Positions 18,508 to 27,464 of a stretch of 64,000 nucleotides of DNA are shown here, in pieces. This DNA is from Pandoraea faecigallinarum (GTDB taxonomy: Bacteria; Pseudomonadota; Gammaproteobacteria; Burkholderiales; Burkholderiaceae). Location of the stretch: the NCBI RefSeq assembly GCF_001029105.3, contig NZ_CP011807.3, positions 4,402,001 to 4,466,000 of the forward strand, read 5' to 3'. The notes under the pieces were generated by a model. It saw nothing but the letters and a program-made list of their open reading frames with translations. It ran no database searches and was not told the origin of the DNA. The translations under genes were made by a program, and so were the position numbers. The first letter of the stretch is position 1. Each line of letters opens with the position of its first letter.

Positions 18508-19380
18508 TCAGAAGGCGTAACCCGCGCCGATCATCCACGTCTGGTTGATCGTCTTCGAATCGGGCTCGTACGCCGTCACACCGGGGCCGACCTGCGTCAC
18601 CGCCGAGCGGCCGTACTGAAAGCGCGACCACTCGTAGCTCGCATTCACGTGGAAGTTGCGGGCAATCGCGTAATCGAGACCGAAGCCCGCCACGACGACC
18701 GGTTTGTTGCCAAGGGTGAAGGTGTTCTGCGAACCGGCCAGCGTCATCGATGCGCCGACCATCGCGCCGGCCCGGACGTCCGCCGTTGCGACCAGCTTCG
18801 GCGTGAGCTCGACCTGCCCCATCAGCCCGCCGCCGACCACGTGGTGGCGATAGCGTTCGTAGAATCCGTAGGGGTCGCGGCTGCTGTCGCGAATCCAGTC
18901 CCGGTAGCTGTAGCTCACATAAGGGATGACTTGTGCATTCCATGTGCCCAGATGGAACGGGATGGCCTTGCCCGCCTTGAGCGTGACGTCCGTGGCCGTG
19001 GAGCGTGTCTTCATCTGATAGTCGGACTGAAGCACCCTGCCGGCGGTGTCCTGCAAATAGCCGCCATAGTCCACGTTGCCATGCGCCACGCGCACGGCCC
19101 CGCTGAAATACAGATTGGAGATGCCGAACAACTGGCGCTGCGTGGAGGCGGTCAGGGCGAAGGCCGCGGTCGTTCCGCTTTCCGAGTCGCTCTTGCCGGG
19201 CCCAATGGATTCCCAGTAGTTCAGCCGTTGTGCGCCCACGCCGAACCAGACCTGATTGTTGGCCCGCAGCATGGCTTCCTGCGCGTGGACATTGGCCGCG
19301 GAAAAAACGAGAAGGCCGGTAAGACCGGCGGCGGCAAGACGTAGGCCGCAAGCGATGGTGCGGCGCGTGTTCGGCGTCAT
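18508..19380 (-). CDS. Outer-membrane beta-barrel protein
   Basis: A 290-aa exported protein. A signal peptide of about 33 residues is visible (basic MTPNTRRTIACGLRLAA, hydrophobic core GLTGLLVFSAA, cleavage after VHA). The mature part alternates short amphipathic strands (VWFGVGAQRLNYWES, AQVIPYVSYSYRDWI, TWMIGAGYAF) and ends in a terminal phenylalanine, the BAM recognition signature. About 10-12 strands fit the length. I cannot assign a specific porin family or ligand. It is convergent with the ABC ATPase gene. Start chosen at the signal-peptide ATG; the longer ORF to 19755 is upstream DNA. Confidence 0.8.
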   Translation of the reverse strand: MTPNTRRTIACGLRLAAAGLTGLLVFSAANVHAQEAMLRANNQVWFGVGAQRLNYWESIGPGKSDSESGTTAAFALTASTQRQLFGISNLYFSGAVRVAHGNVDYGGYLQDTAGRVLQSDYQMKTRSTATDVTLKAGKAIPFHLGTWNAQVIPYVSYSYRDWIRDSSRDPYGFYERYRHHVVGGGLMGQVELTPKLVATADVRAGAMVGASMTLAGSQNTFTLGNKPVVVAGFGLDYAIARNFHVNASYEWSRFQYGRSAVTQVGPGVTAYEPDSKTINQTWMIGAGYAF

Positions 19381-19835
19381 GGCACGTCCCTCCCCAGGCG
19401 TGATCGCAACGACGGCTTGGAAGCGGCCATCGGCGTGGCCACCGTTTTCAGGCATTGTTTCAGCGCCCACGGCACCGCGCAAGCGGAGAAGTGTGGATTC
19501 TTCGTGTCTCTCGACAATCGAGATTTCTGCACAGTCGGGCGCTGATTCGTGGAATGTCCGCCGGCGGGCCGTGGCGATTGGGCGCGGCGGCGGCGACGGC
19601 GATGCCGGCACGCCCGTCGGGCGACGTTCGAGCGCTGCGTCGAAACGAATCGAGCGTGAGCCGACCGTGTCAAAAAGGCCACACCTATCGGTAAAGATAC
19701 TGATTAGCGGTCGGTTTTGTGCGGTCGCATAATCGATTCGGAACCTGCGTGTCATGTGCCGGGGGGCACATCGACAAGGGAGTGCGCGGGTTCTCCTTGC
19801 GGCGAAGACCGTGTACCAGATCGAGAAGGTGCAAT
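19381..19835. other. Gene-free interval upstream of the barrel-protein gene
   Basis: About 455 bp between the barrel-protein start and the 47-residue ORF. Open frames are present but have no recognisable content. It presumably contains the divergent promoters of both genes. Confidence 0.5.
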
Positions 19836-19979
19836 ATGAGCTATTACCATTCGAAAGAAGAAGGCCGCGTACGGGCCATCAGCTTCACCGCCGCCTACCG
19901 TTGGCGACGTCGCGCATTTGCGGTGACTTGTGCGGTGCTGGCCGCACTCGCGTACTACGCCGTGCACCATCCCAAGTAA
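19836..19979 (+). CDS. 47-residue single-pass membrane protein
   Basis: Starts MSYYHSKEEGRVRAISF behind a GAAGG ribosome-binding site seven bases upstream, then a basic stretch YRWRRRAF and one hydrophobic helix (about residues 28-42, AVTCAVLAALAYYAV), ending HHPK. The positive-inside rule places the N-terminus in the cytoplasm. I recognise no family. It is divergent from the barrel-protein gene and convergent with the threonine dehydrogenase gene, from which a shared hairpin separates it. Confidence 0.6.
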   Translation: MSYYHSKEEGRVRAISFTAAYRWRRRAFAVTCAVLAALAYYAVHHPK

Positions 19980-20010
19980 GTCGTCATCGCAAGCGCAGCG
20001 CCAAAAGAAA

Positions 20011-20044
20011 CAAGGCGCGTACGAGTCGCATCGCACGCGCCTTG
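20011..20044 (-). terminator. Intrinsic terminator downstream of the threonine dehydrogenase gene
   Basis: Perfect 10-bp arms CAAGGCGCGT and ACGCGCCTTG with a 14-base loop. On the minus strand it is followed by TTTCTTTTGG, so it most likely ends the kbl-tdh transcript. It could also stop plus-strand transcripts of the small gene. Confidence 0.8.
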
Positions 20045-20139
20045 CTCAGGCCGTCTTTCCGCCCACCTTCCGGTTCGCCTTTGCGTTTTCTCTCAGCCCT
20101 TGCGGTTTAGCCTCCGGCGTCCACCATGACGCCCGCCCG

Positions 20140-21117
20140 TCAGGCGGCGTTTCCCAGTGCGCTCGCGTGCCAGTCGAGCGGTACGTTGGCGAGCATGTCG
20201 TCCACCATGGCGTCCAGATCGTAGGCCGGCTTCCAGCCCCAGTCATATCGTGCGTGCGTGTCGTCGAGGGTATGCGGCCACGTCTCGGCGATCGCCTGGC
20301 GGAAATCCGGCGCATACGTCACGGTAAAGCCCGGCACACGGTGCGCAATCGCCCCGGCCAGCGTCTTCGGATCGAAACTCACCCCCGCGACGTTGTATGA
20401 CGAGCGCACGCGCAGTTTCGACGCATCGGCGTTCATCAGTTCGAGCGTCGCGCGTACGGCGTCGGGCATGTGGATCATCGGCAGCGTGGCATCTTCCTTC
20501 AGGAAACAGGTGTACGTCTGGCCGCGACGCGCCGCCTGGAAGATCTCGATGGCGTAATCGGTCGTGCCGCCGCCCGGCGGCGTCTTGTAGCTGATGACGC
20601 CCGGATAGCGCAGGCTGCGCACGTCCACCCCGAACTTCGTAAAGTAGTACTCGCATAACCGTTCGCCCGCCTGCTTGCTGATGCCATACATGGTGGTCGG
20701 GTCCATGATCGCGAGTTGCGGCGTCTCCACGGCAGGCGTGTGCGGGCCGAAAGCGGCAATCGACGACGGCCAGAACACTCGCAGGCTCCGGCCCTTGCCC
20801 CGATGCTCGCGCGCGAGTTCGAGCACGTTGAGCAAGCCGTTCATGTTAAGTGTCCACGCTTGCAACGGTCGCGTCTCGCCAGTGGCCGAGAGCAGCGCCG
20901 CCAGATGGAAGATCTGCGTGATGCCGAAGCGCTCGACCAGCGCGGCCAGACGCGCGGCGTCGAGCACGTCGAGTGTCTCGTAATGCACCGGGTGACGCGA
21001 CGGCCCCGGAGCGATATCCGTCGCAACGACATTCCCGTTGCCGTACTGCGCCGCCAGCGCCTCCACGAGTTCGCTGCCGATTTGCCCGTTGGCGCCGATG
21101 ATGAGAATTCGTTCCAT
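20140..21117 (-). CDS. SDR-type L-threonine 3-dehydrogenase
   Basis: Oxidises L-threonine to 2-amino-3-ketobutyrate with NAD+. The 325-aa protein is an extended short-chain dehydrogenase resembling UDP-galactose epimerase, not the zinc-dependent Tdh. Visible motifs are GANGQIGSEL (8-17) for NAD binding and the catalytic Tyr/Lys pair Y144-K148 in MYGISKQ. The segment RYPGVISYKTPPGGGTTDYA is typical of this threonine dehydrogenase group. The ATG lies 2 bp past the stop of kbl, so the two steps of threonine degradation are encoded as a tight operon. The assignment rests on motif memory plus the kbl context. Confidence 0.9.
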   Translation of the reverse strand: MERILIIGANGQIGSELVEALAAQYGNGNVVATDIAPGPSRHPVHYETLDVLDAARLAALVERFGITQIFHLAALLSATGETRPLQAWTLNMNGLLNVLELAREHRGKGRSLRVFWPSSIAAFGPHTPAVETPQLAIMDPTTMYGISKQAGERLCEYYFTKFGVDVRSLRYPGVISYKTPPGGGTTDYAIEIFQAARRGQTYTCFLKEDATLPMIHMPDAVRATLELMNADASKLRVRSSYNVAGVSFDPKTLAGAIAHRVPGFTVTYAPDFRQAIAETWPHTLDDTHARYDWGWKPAYDLDAMVDDMLANVPLDWHASALGNAA

Positions 21118-21119
21118 GA

Positions 21120-22337
21120 TCAACCTTGCTTGAGAATGCCGAGTTCGTTACCGGCCTGGGCGAACGCCGCCAGCGCACGGGTGAGGTGTTCGCGGGTATG
21201 GGCCGCCGAGAGCTGCACGCGCACGCGCGCCTGACCTTGCGGCACCACGGGGTAAAAGAAGCCGGTGGCGATGACACCCAGTTCGTACAGACGCTGGGCG
21301 AAGCGTTGCGCAAGTGTGGCGTCGAACAGCATGACGGGGACGATGGGGTGCGTGCCCGGCTTGATCGTGAAGCCCAGTGCCGCGACTTCCTGACGGAAGA
21401 ACGCCGTGTTTTCGTGCAATCGTTCGCGGCGCGCCGACGAATGTTCGAGCTCCTCGAAAACGGCAAGCGAGGTGCCCACGATGGCCGGTGCCAGACTGTT
21501 GGAAAAGAGGTAGGGGCGCGAACGCTGACGCAGCGTCTCGATGACTTCCCGGCGGCCGGCCGTAAAGCCGCCCATCGCACCGCCCAGCGCCTTGCCCAGC
21601 GTGCCGGTGATGATGTCGATCCTGCCCAGCACGCCGTGATGCTCGTGCGTGCCGCGCCCGGTCGGGCCCATGAAGCCGGAGGCGTGGCACTCGTCGATCA
21701 TGACGAGCGCGCCGTACTGTTCGGCAAGCGCGACGATGCGATCGAGCTGGGCAATCGTGCCGTCCATCGAAAACACTCCGTCGGTGACGATGATCCGATG
21801 GCGCGCGCCCGCGGCGGCCTGCAACTGGCGCTCGAGATCGTCCATGTCGTTATGGGCGTAGCGCAAACGTTGCGCCTTGCAAAGCCGCACGCCGTCGATG
21901 ATGGAGGCGTGGTTCAGCGCGTCGGAAATGATGGCGTCCTGCTCGTCGAACAGCGGCTCGAACACCCCGCCGTTGGCGTCGAACGCCGCGGCGTAGAGAA
22001 TGGCGTCCTCGGTACCGAGGAATGCCGCGATGCGGGCTTCGAGTTCCTTGTGCGGGCCCTGCGTGCCGCAAATGAAGCGCACCGACGACAGGCCGAAGCC
22101 GAAATCTTCCAGCGCCTTCTGCCCGGCCTTGACCAGCGATTCGCTGCCCGACAGCCCCAGGTAGTTGTTGGCACACAGGTTGATACGCGTTTGCCCGTCG
22201 TCGCACATGACCTCCGGCCCCTGCCGCGACATGAGCACACGTTCCTGCTTGAAAAGGCCCTGCCGGCGCGTGTCTTCGAGTCGTTCGGTCAGTTGACGGT
22301 AGAAGCCCTCGCGGGCTTCCGGGGTTTGTGCGGTCAT
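21120..22337 (-). CDS. kbl: 2-amino-3-ketobutyrate coenzyme A ligase
   Basis: A PLP-dependent enzyme that cleaves 2-amino-3-ketobutyrate with CoA into glycine and acetyl-CoA. At 405 aa it is close to the E. coli enzyme. The PLP lysine is K249 in ITGTLGKALGG, and the DECHASGFMG aspartate segment and NHASIIDG are intact. The start at 22337 (MTAQTPEAREGF) has AGGAG nine bases upstream; an ATG three codons earlier overlaps that site and is unlikely. First gene of the kbl-tdh operon, divergent from an XRE-cupin regulator. Confidence 0.96.
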   Translation of the reverse strand: MTAQTPEAREGFYRQLTERLEDTRRQGLFKQERVLMSRQGPEVMCDDGQTRINLCANNYLGLSGSESLVKAGQKALEDFGFGLSSVRFICGTQGPHKELEARIAAFLGTEDAILYAAAFDANGGVFEPLFDEQDAIISDALNHASIIDGVRLCKAQRLRYAHNDMDDLERQLQAAAGARHRIIVTDGVFSMDGTIAQLDRIVALAEQYGALVMIDECHASGFMGPTGRGTHEHHGVLGRIDIITGTLGKALGGAMGGFTAGRREVIETLRQRSRPYLFSNSLAPAIVGTSLAVFEELEHSSARRERLHENTAFFRQEVAALGFTIKPGTHPIVPVMLFDATLAQRFAQRLYELGVIATGFFYPVVPQGQARVRVQLSAAHTREHLTRALAAFAQAGNELGILKQG

Positions 22338-22438
22338 GGGGTGCATCTCCTGAATGTGATCGGGCCGAAAGCCCCGCTGCGTGCGAGCATGCTCTGCTAC
22401 CATCACGACATACAGCTTATCGGAAACTATACTTTATA

Positions 22439-22453
22439 TTGAACTAGTTTCAA
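22439..22453. promoter_or_regulatory. Candidate operator between kbl and the XRE-cupin regulator
   Basis: An inverted repeat TTGAA-N5-TTCAA lies in the AT-rich divergent promoter region (22420-22480), with a further TTGAA half-site nearby. It is placed to control both kbl-tdh and the regulator. The repeat is seen directly; the role as operator is inference. Confidence 0.5.
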
Positions 22454-22486
22454 TATATTGAAAAATTCTAATATCCCGGAATTCAT

Positions 22487-23077
22487 ATGGCAAGTACTCC
22501 CGCAGCCGCTGCGGTGTCCCCTATCGCCCCGCCGCCCGTCGGCGACATGATCCAGCAGTTGCGCAAGGAGCGCGGCATGACGCTGGAGACGCTCTCGCGC
22601 GCCTCCGGCGTGTCGAAGTCGATGCTCTCGCAAATCGAGCGCGACAAGGCCAATCCGACCATTGCGGTCGCATGGCGTCTGGCGAACGCCCTGGGCGTGC
22701 GGCTCGACCAGTTGCTCGGCGCTCCCGCGGGCGACCCCGAGCCGGTGCGCATTTTCGGCAAGCACGAGACGCCGACACTCGCCGGGGCCGAGCAGGCTTA
22801 TCAGTTGAAGATCCTCGGACCGATGGACCTCGCCGGGAAGTTCGAATGGTATGAACTGACGCTGCAACCGGGCGCGGCGCTTGTCTCCGAGCCGCACGAT
22901 CCGGGCACGCGCGAGCATTTCACGGTATTCGACGGACAGGTTGACATCGAAGTCGAACATGTTGCCCGGCGCGCCAGACCGGGCGAGACGGCGCGCTACC
23001 CCGCCGACCGGGCGCACGCGATCCGCAACGTCGGCAAAGCGGTGGCGCGCGGCCTGATGGTCGTCATCCACGGCTAA
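22487..23077 (+). CDS. XRE-family regulator with cupin domain
   Basis: A 196-aa DNA-binding regulator. The helix-turn-helix (about 20-75) reads MIQQLRKERGMTLETLSRAS then GVSKSMLSQIERDKANPT. The C-terminal half (about 110-195) is a cupin that probably binds a small ligand: GAALVSEPHDPGTREHFTVF then PADRAHAIRNVG. The family includes local regulators of amino-acid and amine catabolism. Being divergent from kbl-tdh, it is likely the regulator of threonine degradation; this is inference. The ribosome-binding site is weak. Confidence 0.87.
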   Translation: MASTPAAAAVSPIAPPPVGDMIQQLRKERGMTLETLSRASGVSKSMLSQIERDKANPTIAVAWRLANALGVRLDQLLGAPAGDPEPVRIFGKHETPTLAGAEQAYQLKILGPMDLAGKFEWYELTLQPGAALVSEPHDPGTREHFTVFDGQVDIEVEHVARRARPGETARYPADRAHAIRNVGKAVARGLMVVIHG

Positions 23078-23363
23078 GCGATCGCCGGTCTCCCGCCGGG
23101 TTCGCCATTCCCACTTCCCCATTCCTCCCGTCCTGTTTCCCGCCGCGCCCCGCCCGCACCGCCCGCCGCCAGGGCGGCGGTGCGCATGTCGCCTCGCGCA
23201 AAGCTCAAGTCCGCCCGCCAACTGCCGTTAGCACACGTTTGGTCCGTGTCTTCATCGAAGGACGCCGGCAACTCGATAACCGGACCGCCCGGACGTGCCA
23301 GCACGTCACGCGCGGCCGCCGCAAGCGCAACACCAGCGCGGAATCAGTGGGGATGACGAAGGA

Positions 23364-24989
23364 ATGCAGCGATTGAGTCTGAAAGCGAAGTTGTGGTCTG
23401 CGGTGGCATTGATGTGGGTGAGCCTGCTCGCAATGGCAATCTGGGGCGCATGGGCCCAACGCGACACAATGCTCGCCGAGCGCCGCGCGGGCCTGACCCA
23501 CGTGGTCGACGCCGGTCTGAGTCTGGCCAAGCACTACGCCGCACGCGCCGAGCGCGGTGAAATGAGTGTCACCGACGCCCAAAGACTGGCGCGCGAGCAG
23601 ATCGGCGCGATCCGTTACGACGGCGACAACTATTTCGGTATCTTGAACTCCCAGCGCGTGATCGTGCTCAATTCGGTGAATCCGAAGCTCGAAGGCAAGG
23701 ACATGAGCCAGTTCCGCGATCCGTCGGGCAAGCTCATGTTTTCGGACATCGTGGCGGCCGCGCGCACCGGCGATCCGTTCGTCACTTATCTGTGGCCGAA
23801 GCCCGGCTCCGAGCAACCCGTGGAGAAGATCAGCCGAGTTGGCGTGTTCTCGCCGTGGGACTGGTATCTGACGACGGGCGTCTACGTCGACGACATCAAC
23901 GCGGCCTTCCTTGGCGCGCTGTTGCGCTGGGGCGCGATGCTCGCCATCGTCGGTCTGGCCGTATCGGGCGTCATGCTGCTCATCATCCGCAACGTCCAGC
24001 ACAGTCTGGGCGGGGAACCGGAGTACGCCGCGGACATCGCAACGCGTATCGCCGACGGCGATCTGCTCACGCAGGTACGGCTGCGCCCGGGCGACGGCGC
24101 AAGTCTGCTTTATGCCATGCAACGCATGCAAGGCAACCTTCAGCAGATGATCGGACGCATCCGCAGCGGCACCAGCGCCATTACCGTCGCGTCGCGAGAG
24201 ATTGCCGAAGGCAACACCGATCTGTCGGCGCGCACCGAACAGCAGGCGGCGGCGCTCGAAGAGACGGCGTCGTCGATGGAGCAGCTCACTTCGACGGTGC
24301 GTCAGAACGCCGACAACGCGCGTCAGGCGAGTCAACTGGCGGAGAATGCGTCGGCCATCGCCGTGCGCGGCGGACAAGTGGTGGACCAGGTGGTTGCCAC
24401 GATGGAAGGCATTTCCCATAGCTCGGGCAAGGTCGTCGACATCATTGGCGTGATCGACGGTATCGCTTTCCAGACGAACATTCTCGCGCTCAATGCGGCG
24501 GTGGAAGCCGCACGCGCGGGCGAGCAGGGACGCGGCTTCGCGGTCGTGGCGGGCGAAGTCCGCACGCTGGCGCAGCGTAGCGCGGCCGCGGCCAGGGAGA
24601 TCAAGGAACTGATCGAATCGTCGAACAGCCGTGTGCAGGACGGCTCGGTGCTCGTCGCACAGGCGGGTCAGACGATGCACGAAGTGGTCCAGGCGGTGCG
24701 GCGCGTGACCGACATCATGGGCGAGATTTCGGCGGCGTCCGAAGAACAGAGCCACGGCATCGAGCAGGTCGGCCGGGCGGTCACGCAAATGGACGAAGTC
24801 ACGCAGCAGAACGCAGCGCTCGTGGAACAGGCGGCCGCGGCCGCCGCCTCGATGGAAGATCAGGCCCGCCTGCTCGATCAGGCGGTGGCCGCATTCCGGA
24901 TGAACGGGACGGCCACGGCACCCGGCGCCCCAGACGCACCGCTCACGCAAGGCACGGCGGCCGTGGCGCTCCGGCGGCTGGCGGCCTGA
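23364..24989 (+). CDS. Methyl-accepting chemotaxis protein with single Cache domain
   Basis: A 541-aa inner-membrane chemoreceptor. TM1 (about 10-30) precedes a periplasmic sCache_2-type sensor (about 35-185, with [19 protein letters not shown] and [16 protein letters not shown]). TM2 (about 190-212) and a HAMP-like linker lead to the cytoplasmic signalling domain, whose hairpin tip reads [20 protein letters not shown] then [20 protein letters not shown]. The C-terminus lacks a CheR-tethering pentapeptide (ends ALRRLAA). Start chosen at [11 protein letters not shown] with AAGGA just upstream. Its ligand is unknown; no che genes are in the window. Confidence 0.93.
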   Translation: MQRLSLKAKLWSAVALMWVSLLAMAIWGAWAQRDTMLAERRAGLTHVVDAGLSLAKHYAARAERGEMSVTDAQRLAREQIGAIRYDGDNYFGILNSQRVIVLNSVNPKLEGKDMSQFRDPSGKLMFSDIVAAARTGDPFVTYLWPKPGSEQPVEKISRVGVFSPWDWYLTTGVYVDDINAAFLGALLRWGAMLAIVGLAVSGVMLLIIRNVQHSLGGEPEYAADIATRIADGDLLTQVRLRPGDGASLLYAMQRMQGNLQQMIGRIRSGTSAITVASREIAEGNTDLSARTEQQAAALEETASSMEQLTSTVRQNADNARQASQLAENASAIAVRGGQVVDQVVATMEGISHSSGKVVDIIGVIDGIAFQTNILALNAAVEAARAGEQGRGFAVVAGEVRTLAQRSAAAAREIKELIESSNSRVQDGSVLVAQAGQTMHEVVQAVRRVTDIMGEISAASEEQSHGIEQVGRAVTQMDEVTQQNAALVEQAAAAAASMEDQARLLDQAVAAFRMNGTATAPGAPDAPLTQGTAAVALRRLAA

Positions 24990-25005
24990 GCGGCAAACTC
25001 AGCGT

Positions 25006-25704
25006 CTACGCCGTCAACTCGCCTGCCATTCCCGCGTCGATGATCCGCTGCGCGACGATCGGCAGAATACGCAGCGGCGGTGAACCCGCGCCGAAGGTCT
25101 GGCTCGCGGCGTAGGCGCCTTCGAGAATCAGCGACAACGCGTCGACCAGCGGCGCCGGCTCCTTGAGGCCGGCCGCCGTCACGAGGGCCGTGAAGCGGCG
25201 CACCACTTCCGCCTTGTAATTGAGCACCGACACCCGCGCCGCATGGGCCGGATCGGGGAATTCCGCCGCCACATTCACGAACGGGCAGCCGCGATAGCCG
25301 GGTTTGCTCGCCCGCTCCGACAAATCCAGGAAAATTTGCAGCATCTGCGCGCGCGGTTCGCCCGGGCGCTTCGCGATGCTTTCGTCGATACGCGCGAGAC
25401 TTGCCGTCTGCATATGATCGAGATACGCCAGAATCAGGTCGTCCTTCGATGCGAACTGACGGTACAGGCTCATCTTGTTCACACCCGCGCGTTTGACGAC
25501 GGCGTCCACCCCCACGGCGCGCACACCTTCCGAATGGAACAACTCCACGGCGGCGTCGAGCAGGTGCTGTTGTGCGATGGGGGCCGGCGTGACATGGCGT
25601 GGCGTCTTGCCGGCACGCGGCGCAGCACCGCGCCGGTGCGCGGCAGACGACACCGCGGGCGCTGCGGGCGCCTGCGGCGATGAAGACGTGGTCGATTTGG
25701 CCAT
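25006..25704 (-). CDS. TetR-family repressor
   Basis: A 232-aa TetR repressor with a 40-residue Ala/Pro/Ser-rich N-terminal leader, then the helix-turn-helix (about 45-90) containing LLDAAVELFHSEGVRAVGVD and GVNKMSLYRQFASKDDLILA. The ligand domain has the GYRGCPFVNVAAEF segment typical of one TetR subgroup; its cysteine could serve redox or electrophile sensing, as in NemR, but that is inference. Start MAKSTTSSS at 25704. Divergent from an MFS transporter and close to an ene reductase, it is probably the local repressor of both. Confidence 0.88.
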   Translation of the reverse strand: MAKSTTSSSPQAPAAPAVSSAAHRRGAAPRAGKTPRHVTPAPIAQQHLLDAAVELFHSEGVRAVGVDAVVKRAGVNKMSLYRQFASKDDLILAYLDHMQTASLARIDESIAKRPGEPRAQMLQIFLDLSERASKPGYRGCPFVNVAAEFPDPAHAARVSVLNYKAEVVRRFTALVTAAGLKEPAPLVDALSLILEGAYAASQTFGAGSPPLRILPIVAQRIIDAGMAGELTA

Positions 25705-25784
25705 GATCCGGCACTCCCTGAACTGTGGTTTGCGAAGCACGCGAGCGAAGCGATAACCCTGCCGTCGCAATGGATGTCTTGACA

Positions 25785-25828
25785 TGTTACCGATCGGTTC
25801 ATAACATGGCAACCTAATGTTACCGATC
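25785..25828. promoter_or_regulatory. Two direct copies of a TetR operator-like site
   Basis: TGTTACCGATC occurs at 25785-25795 and again at 25818-25828, a spacing of 33 bp or about three helical turns. The first copy extends to the palindrome ACCGATCGGT. Both lie in the divergent region between the TetR gene and the MFS gene, as expected for operators of the adjacent repressor. Confidence 0.72.
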
Positions 25829-25921
25829 TGTCACATGTCTACTGAGGGACATAGACAGCCCGGTTCTCCCAAACGTTCCCGGTTCGGCGCACAACACCGA
25901 ACCTCAGCAAGGATTTCTGCC

Positions 25922-27208
25922 ATGAAGGCTGCACTTGCAAAGCGCATCGACGGACATTTCCACTACGGGTGGATCGTCGTCGGCGTCATTTTTCTGGTTT
26001 TGCTTGCCTCGGCGGGCATCCGCGCGACGCCGAGCGTCATGATGGTGCCGCTGGAGCACGACTTCGGCTGGAGCCGCGCCACGATCTCGCTGGCGATCTC
26101 GGTGAACCTTGCGCTGTACGGCCTGACCGGCCCGTTTGCCGCAGCCGCCATGCAGCGTTTTGGCATTCGTCCCACGGTCATGGTGGCGTTGCTGCTGTTG
26201 GCGTCGGGCACGGCGTTGTCGTCGCTCATGACGGCGCCCTGGCAGATGGTGCTGATCTGGGGCGTGATGGTCGGCGGCGGGACGGGTGTGGCCGCCGTCA
26301 CGCTCGCGGCCACGGTCTCGAACCGCTGGTTTCACACGCATCGCGGCCTGGCGATGGGCATTCTCACGGCAAGCTCGGCAACGGGCCAGATGGTGTTCCT
26401 GCCGATGATGGCGGCGATCACCGAAAACTACGGCTGGCGCCCGGTGGTGCTGGTCGTGGCGCTCGTGGCGGCAATCGTTTTGCCTCTGGTGGCGTTCCTG
26501 TTGCCGGAGCGTCCCGGCTCGGTCGGACTGCGTCCGGTCGGCGCACCGGAAGATGCCGCCGACGTGCCGCTCACGCAAGGCAACCCCCTTACTGCCGCGT
26601 TGTCTGCGTTGCGCATGGCCGCCGGCAAGCGCGACTTCTGGCTGCTGTTCTTCAGCTTTTTCATCTGCGGCGCGAGCACCAACGGTTACATCGGCACGCA
26701 CTTCATCGCGATGTGCGGCGATTACGGCATTTCCGAGGTGAAGGGAGCGGGCATTCTGGCGGCGATGGGCATTCTCGACCTCGTGGGCACCACGGCCTCG
26801 GGCTGGCTCTCGGACCGATACAACAGCCGCGTGTTGCTGTTCTGGTACTACGGTCTGCGCGGTCTGTCGCTGATCTATCTGCCGTACGCCTTCGGGCTGG
26901 ACTTCTTCGGGCTCCCGCTTTTCGCGCTGTTCTACGGGCTGGACTGGATTGCGACGGTGCCGCCGACGGTGCGCCTGACCACCGATGTCTTCGGCAAGAC
27001 GATGGCCCCGATCGTGTTCGGCTGGATCGTCGCCGGCCATCAACTGGGCGCGGCCACTGCCGCACTCGTTGCCGGTTCGCTGCGTGCCACGCTCGGTAAC
27101 TACACGATGGCGTCGATGCTGTCGGGCGGCGTGTGCATCGTCGGGGCATTCATGGTGCTGCGAATTGCGCCGCACGCACCGAAGCGCCCGGCGGCCGCGA
27201 ACGCCTGA
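25922..27208 (+). CDS. MFS transporter
   Basis: A 428-aa major facilitator with 12 hydrophobic helices. It begins MKAALAKRIDGHFHYGWIVV, typical of the monocarboxylate/oxalate-formate-like MFS branch. Loop 2-3 has AMQRFGIRPTVM and loop 8-9 has GWLSDRYNSRVLL. Substrate cannot be read from sequence. An in-frame start about 35 codons earlier would run into the operator repeats, so I used the ATG at 25922. Likely repressed by the divergent TetR protein. Confidence 0.88.
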   Translation: MKAALAKRIDGHFHYGWIVVGVIFLVLLASAGIRATPSVMMVPLEHDFGWSRATISLAISVNLALYGLTGPFAAAAMQRFGIRPTVMVALLLLASGTALSSLMTAPWQMVLIWGVMVGGGTGVAAVTLAATVSNRWFHTHRGLAMGILTASSATGQMVFLPMMAAITENYGWRPVVLVVALVAAIVLPLVAFLLPERPGSVGLRPVGAPEDAADVPLTQGNPLTAALSALRMAAGKRDFWLLFFSFFICGASTNGYIGTHFIAMCGDYGISEVKGAGILAAMGILDLVGTTASGWLSDRYNSRVLLFWYYGLRGLSLIYLPYAFGLDFFGLPLFALFYGLDWIATVPPTVRLTTDVFGKTMAPIVFGWIVAGHQLGAATAALVAGSLRATLGNYTMASMLSGGVCIVGAFMVLRIAPHAPKRPAAANA

Positions 27209-27464
27209 ATTGCCGAATGTCGGCGGATTTTCGACGAATTCCGTCTTCGATCCCGCCGTCGGTCCCGCCGTCGACGCACTTGTCACGCATGCCATGAAGA
27301 CTCGCTGCGATGCCCTGCTCCGGTGCATGACATCCGGAACGTTTTCCTATCGGCTGCGGCCGGCCGGAGCACCTTGGGCGTGTTCGGCAAGGCCGAGCGA
27401 ATTGCCGTAACCTGTGCAGGTTTTGTGCAGCACAGCAACCCCCACTTTCACAGGACCTTCAGCA

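Noticed and set aside
23205-24950. 581-codon minus-strand frame opposite the chemoreceptor
   Set aside because: Longer than the real gene but lacks any motif, while the plus strand encodes all MCP landmarks.
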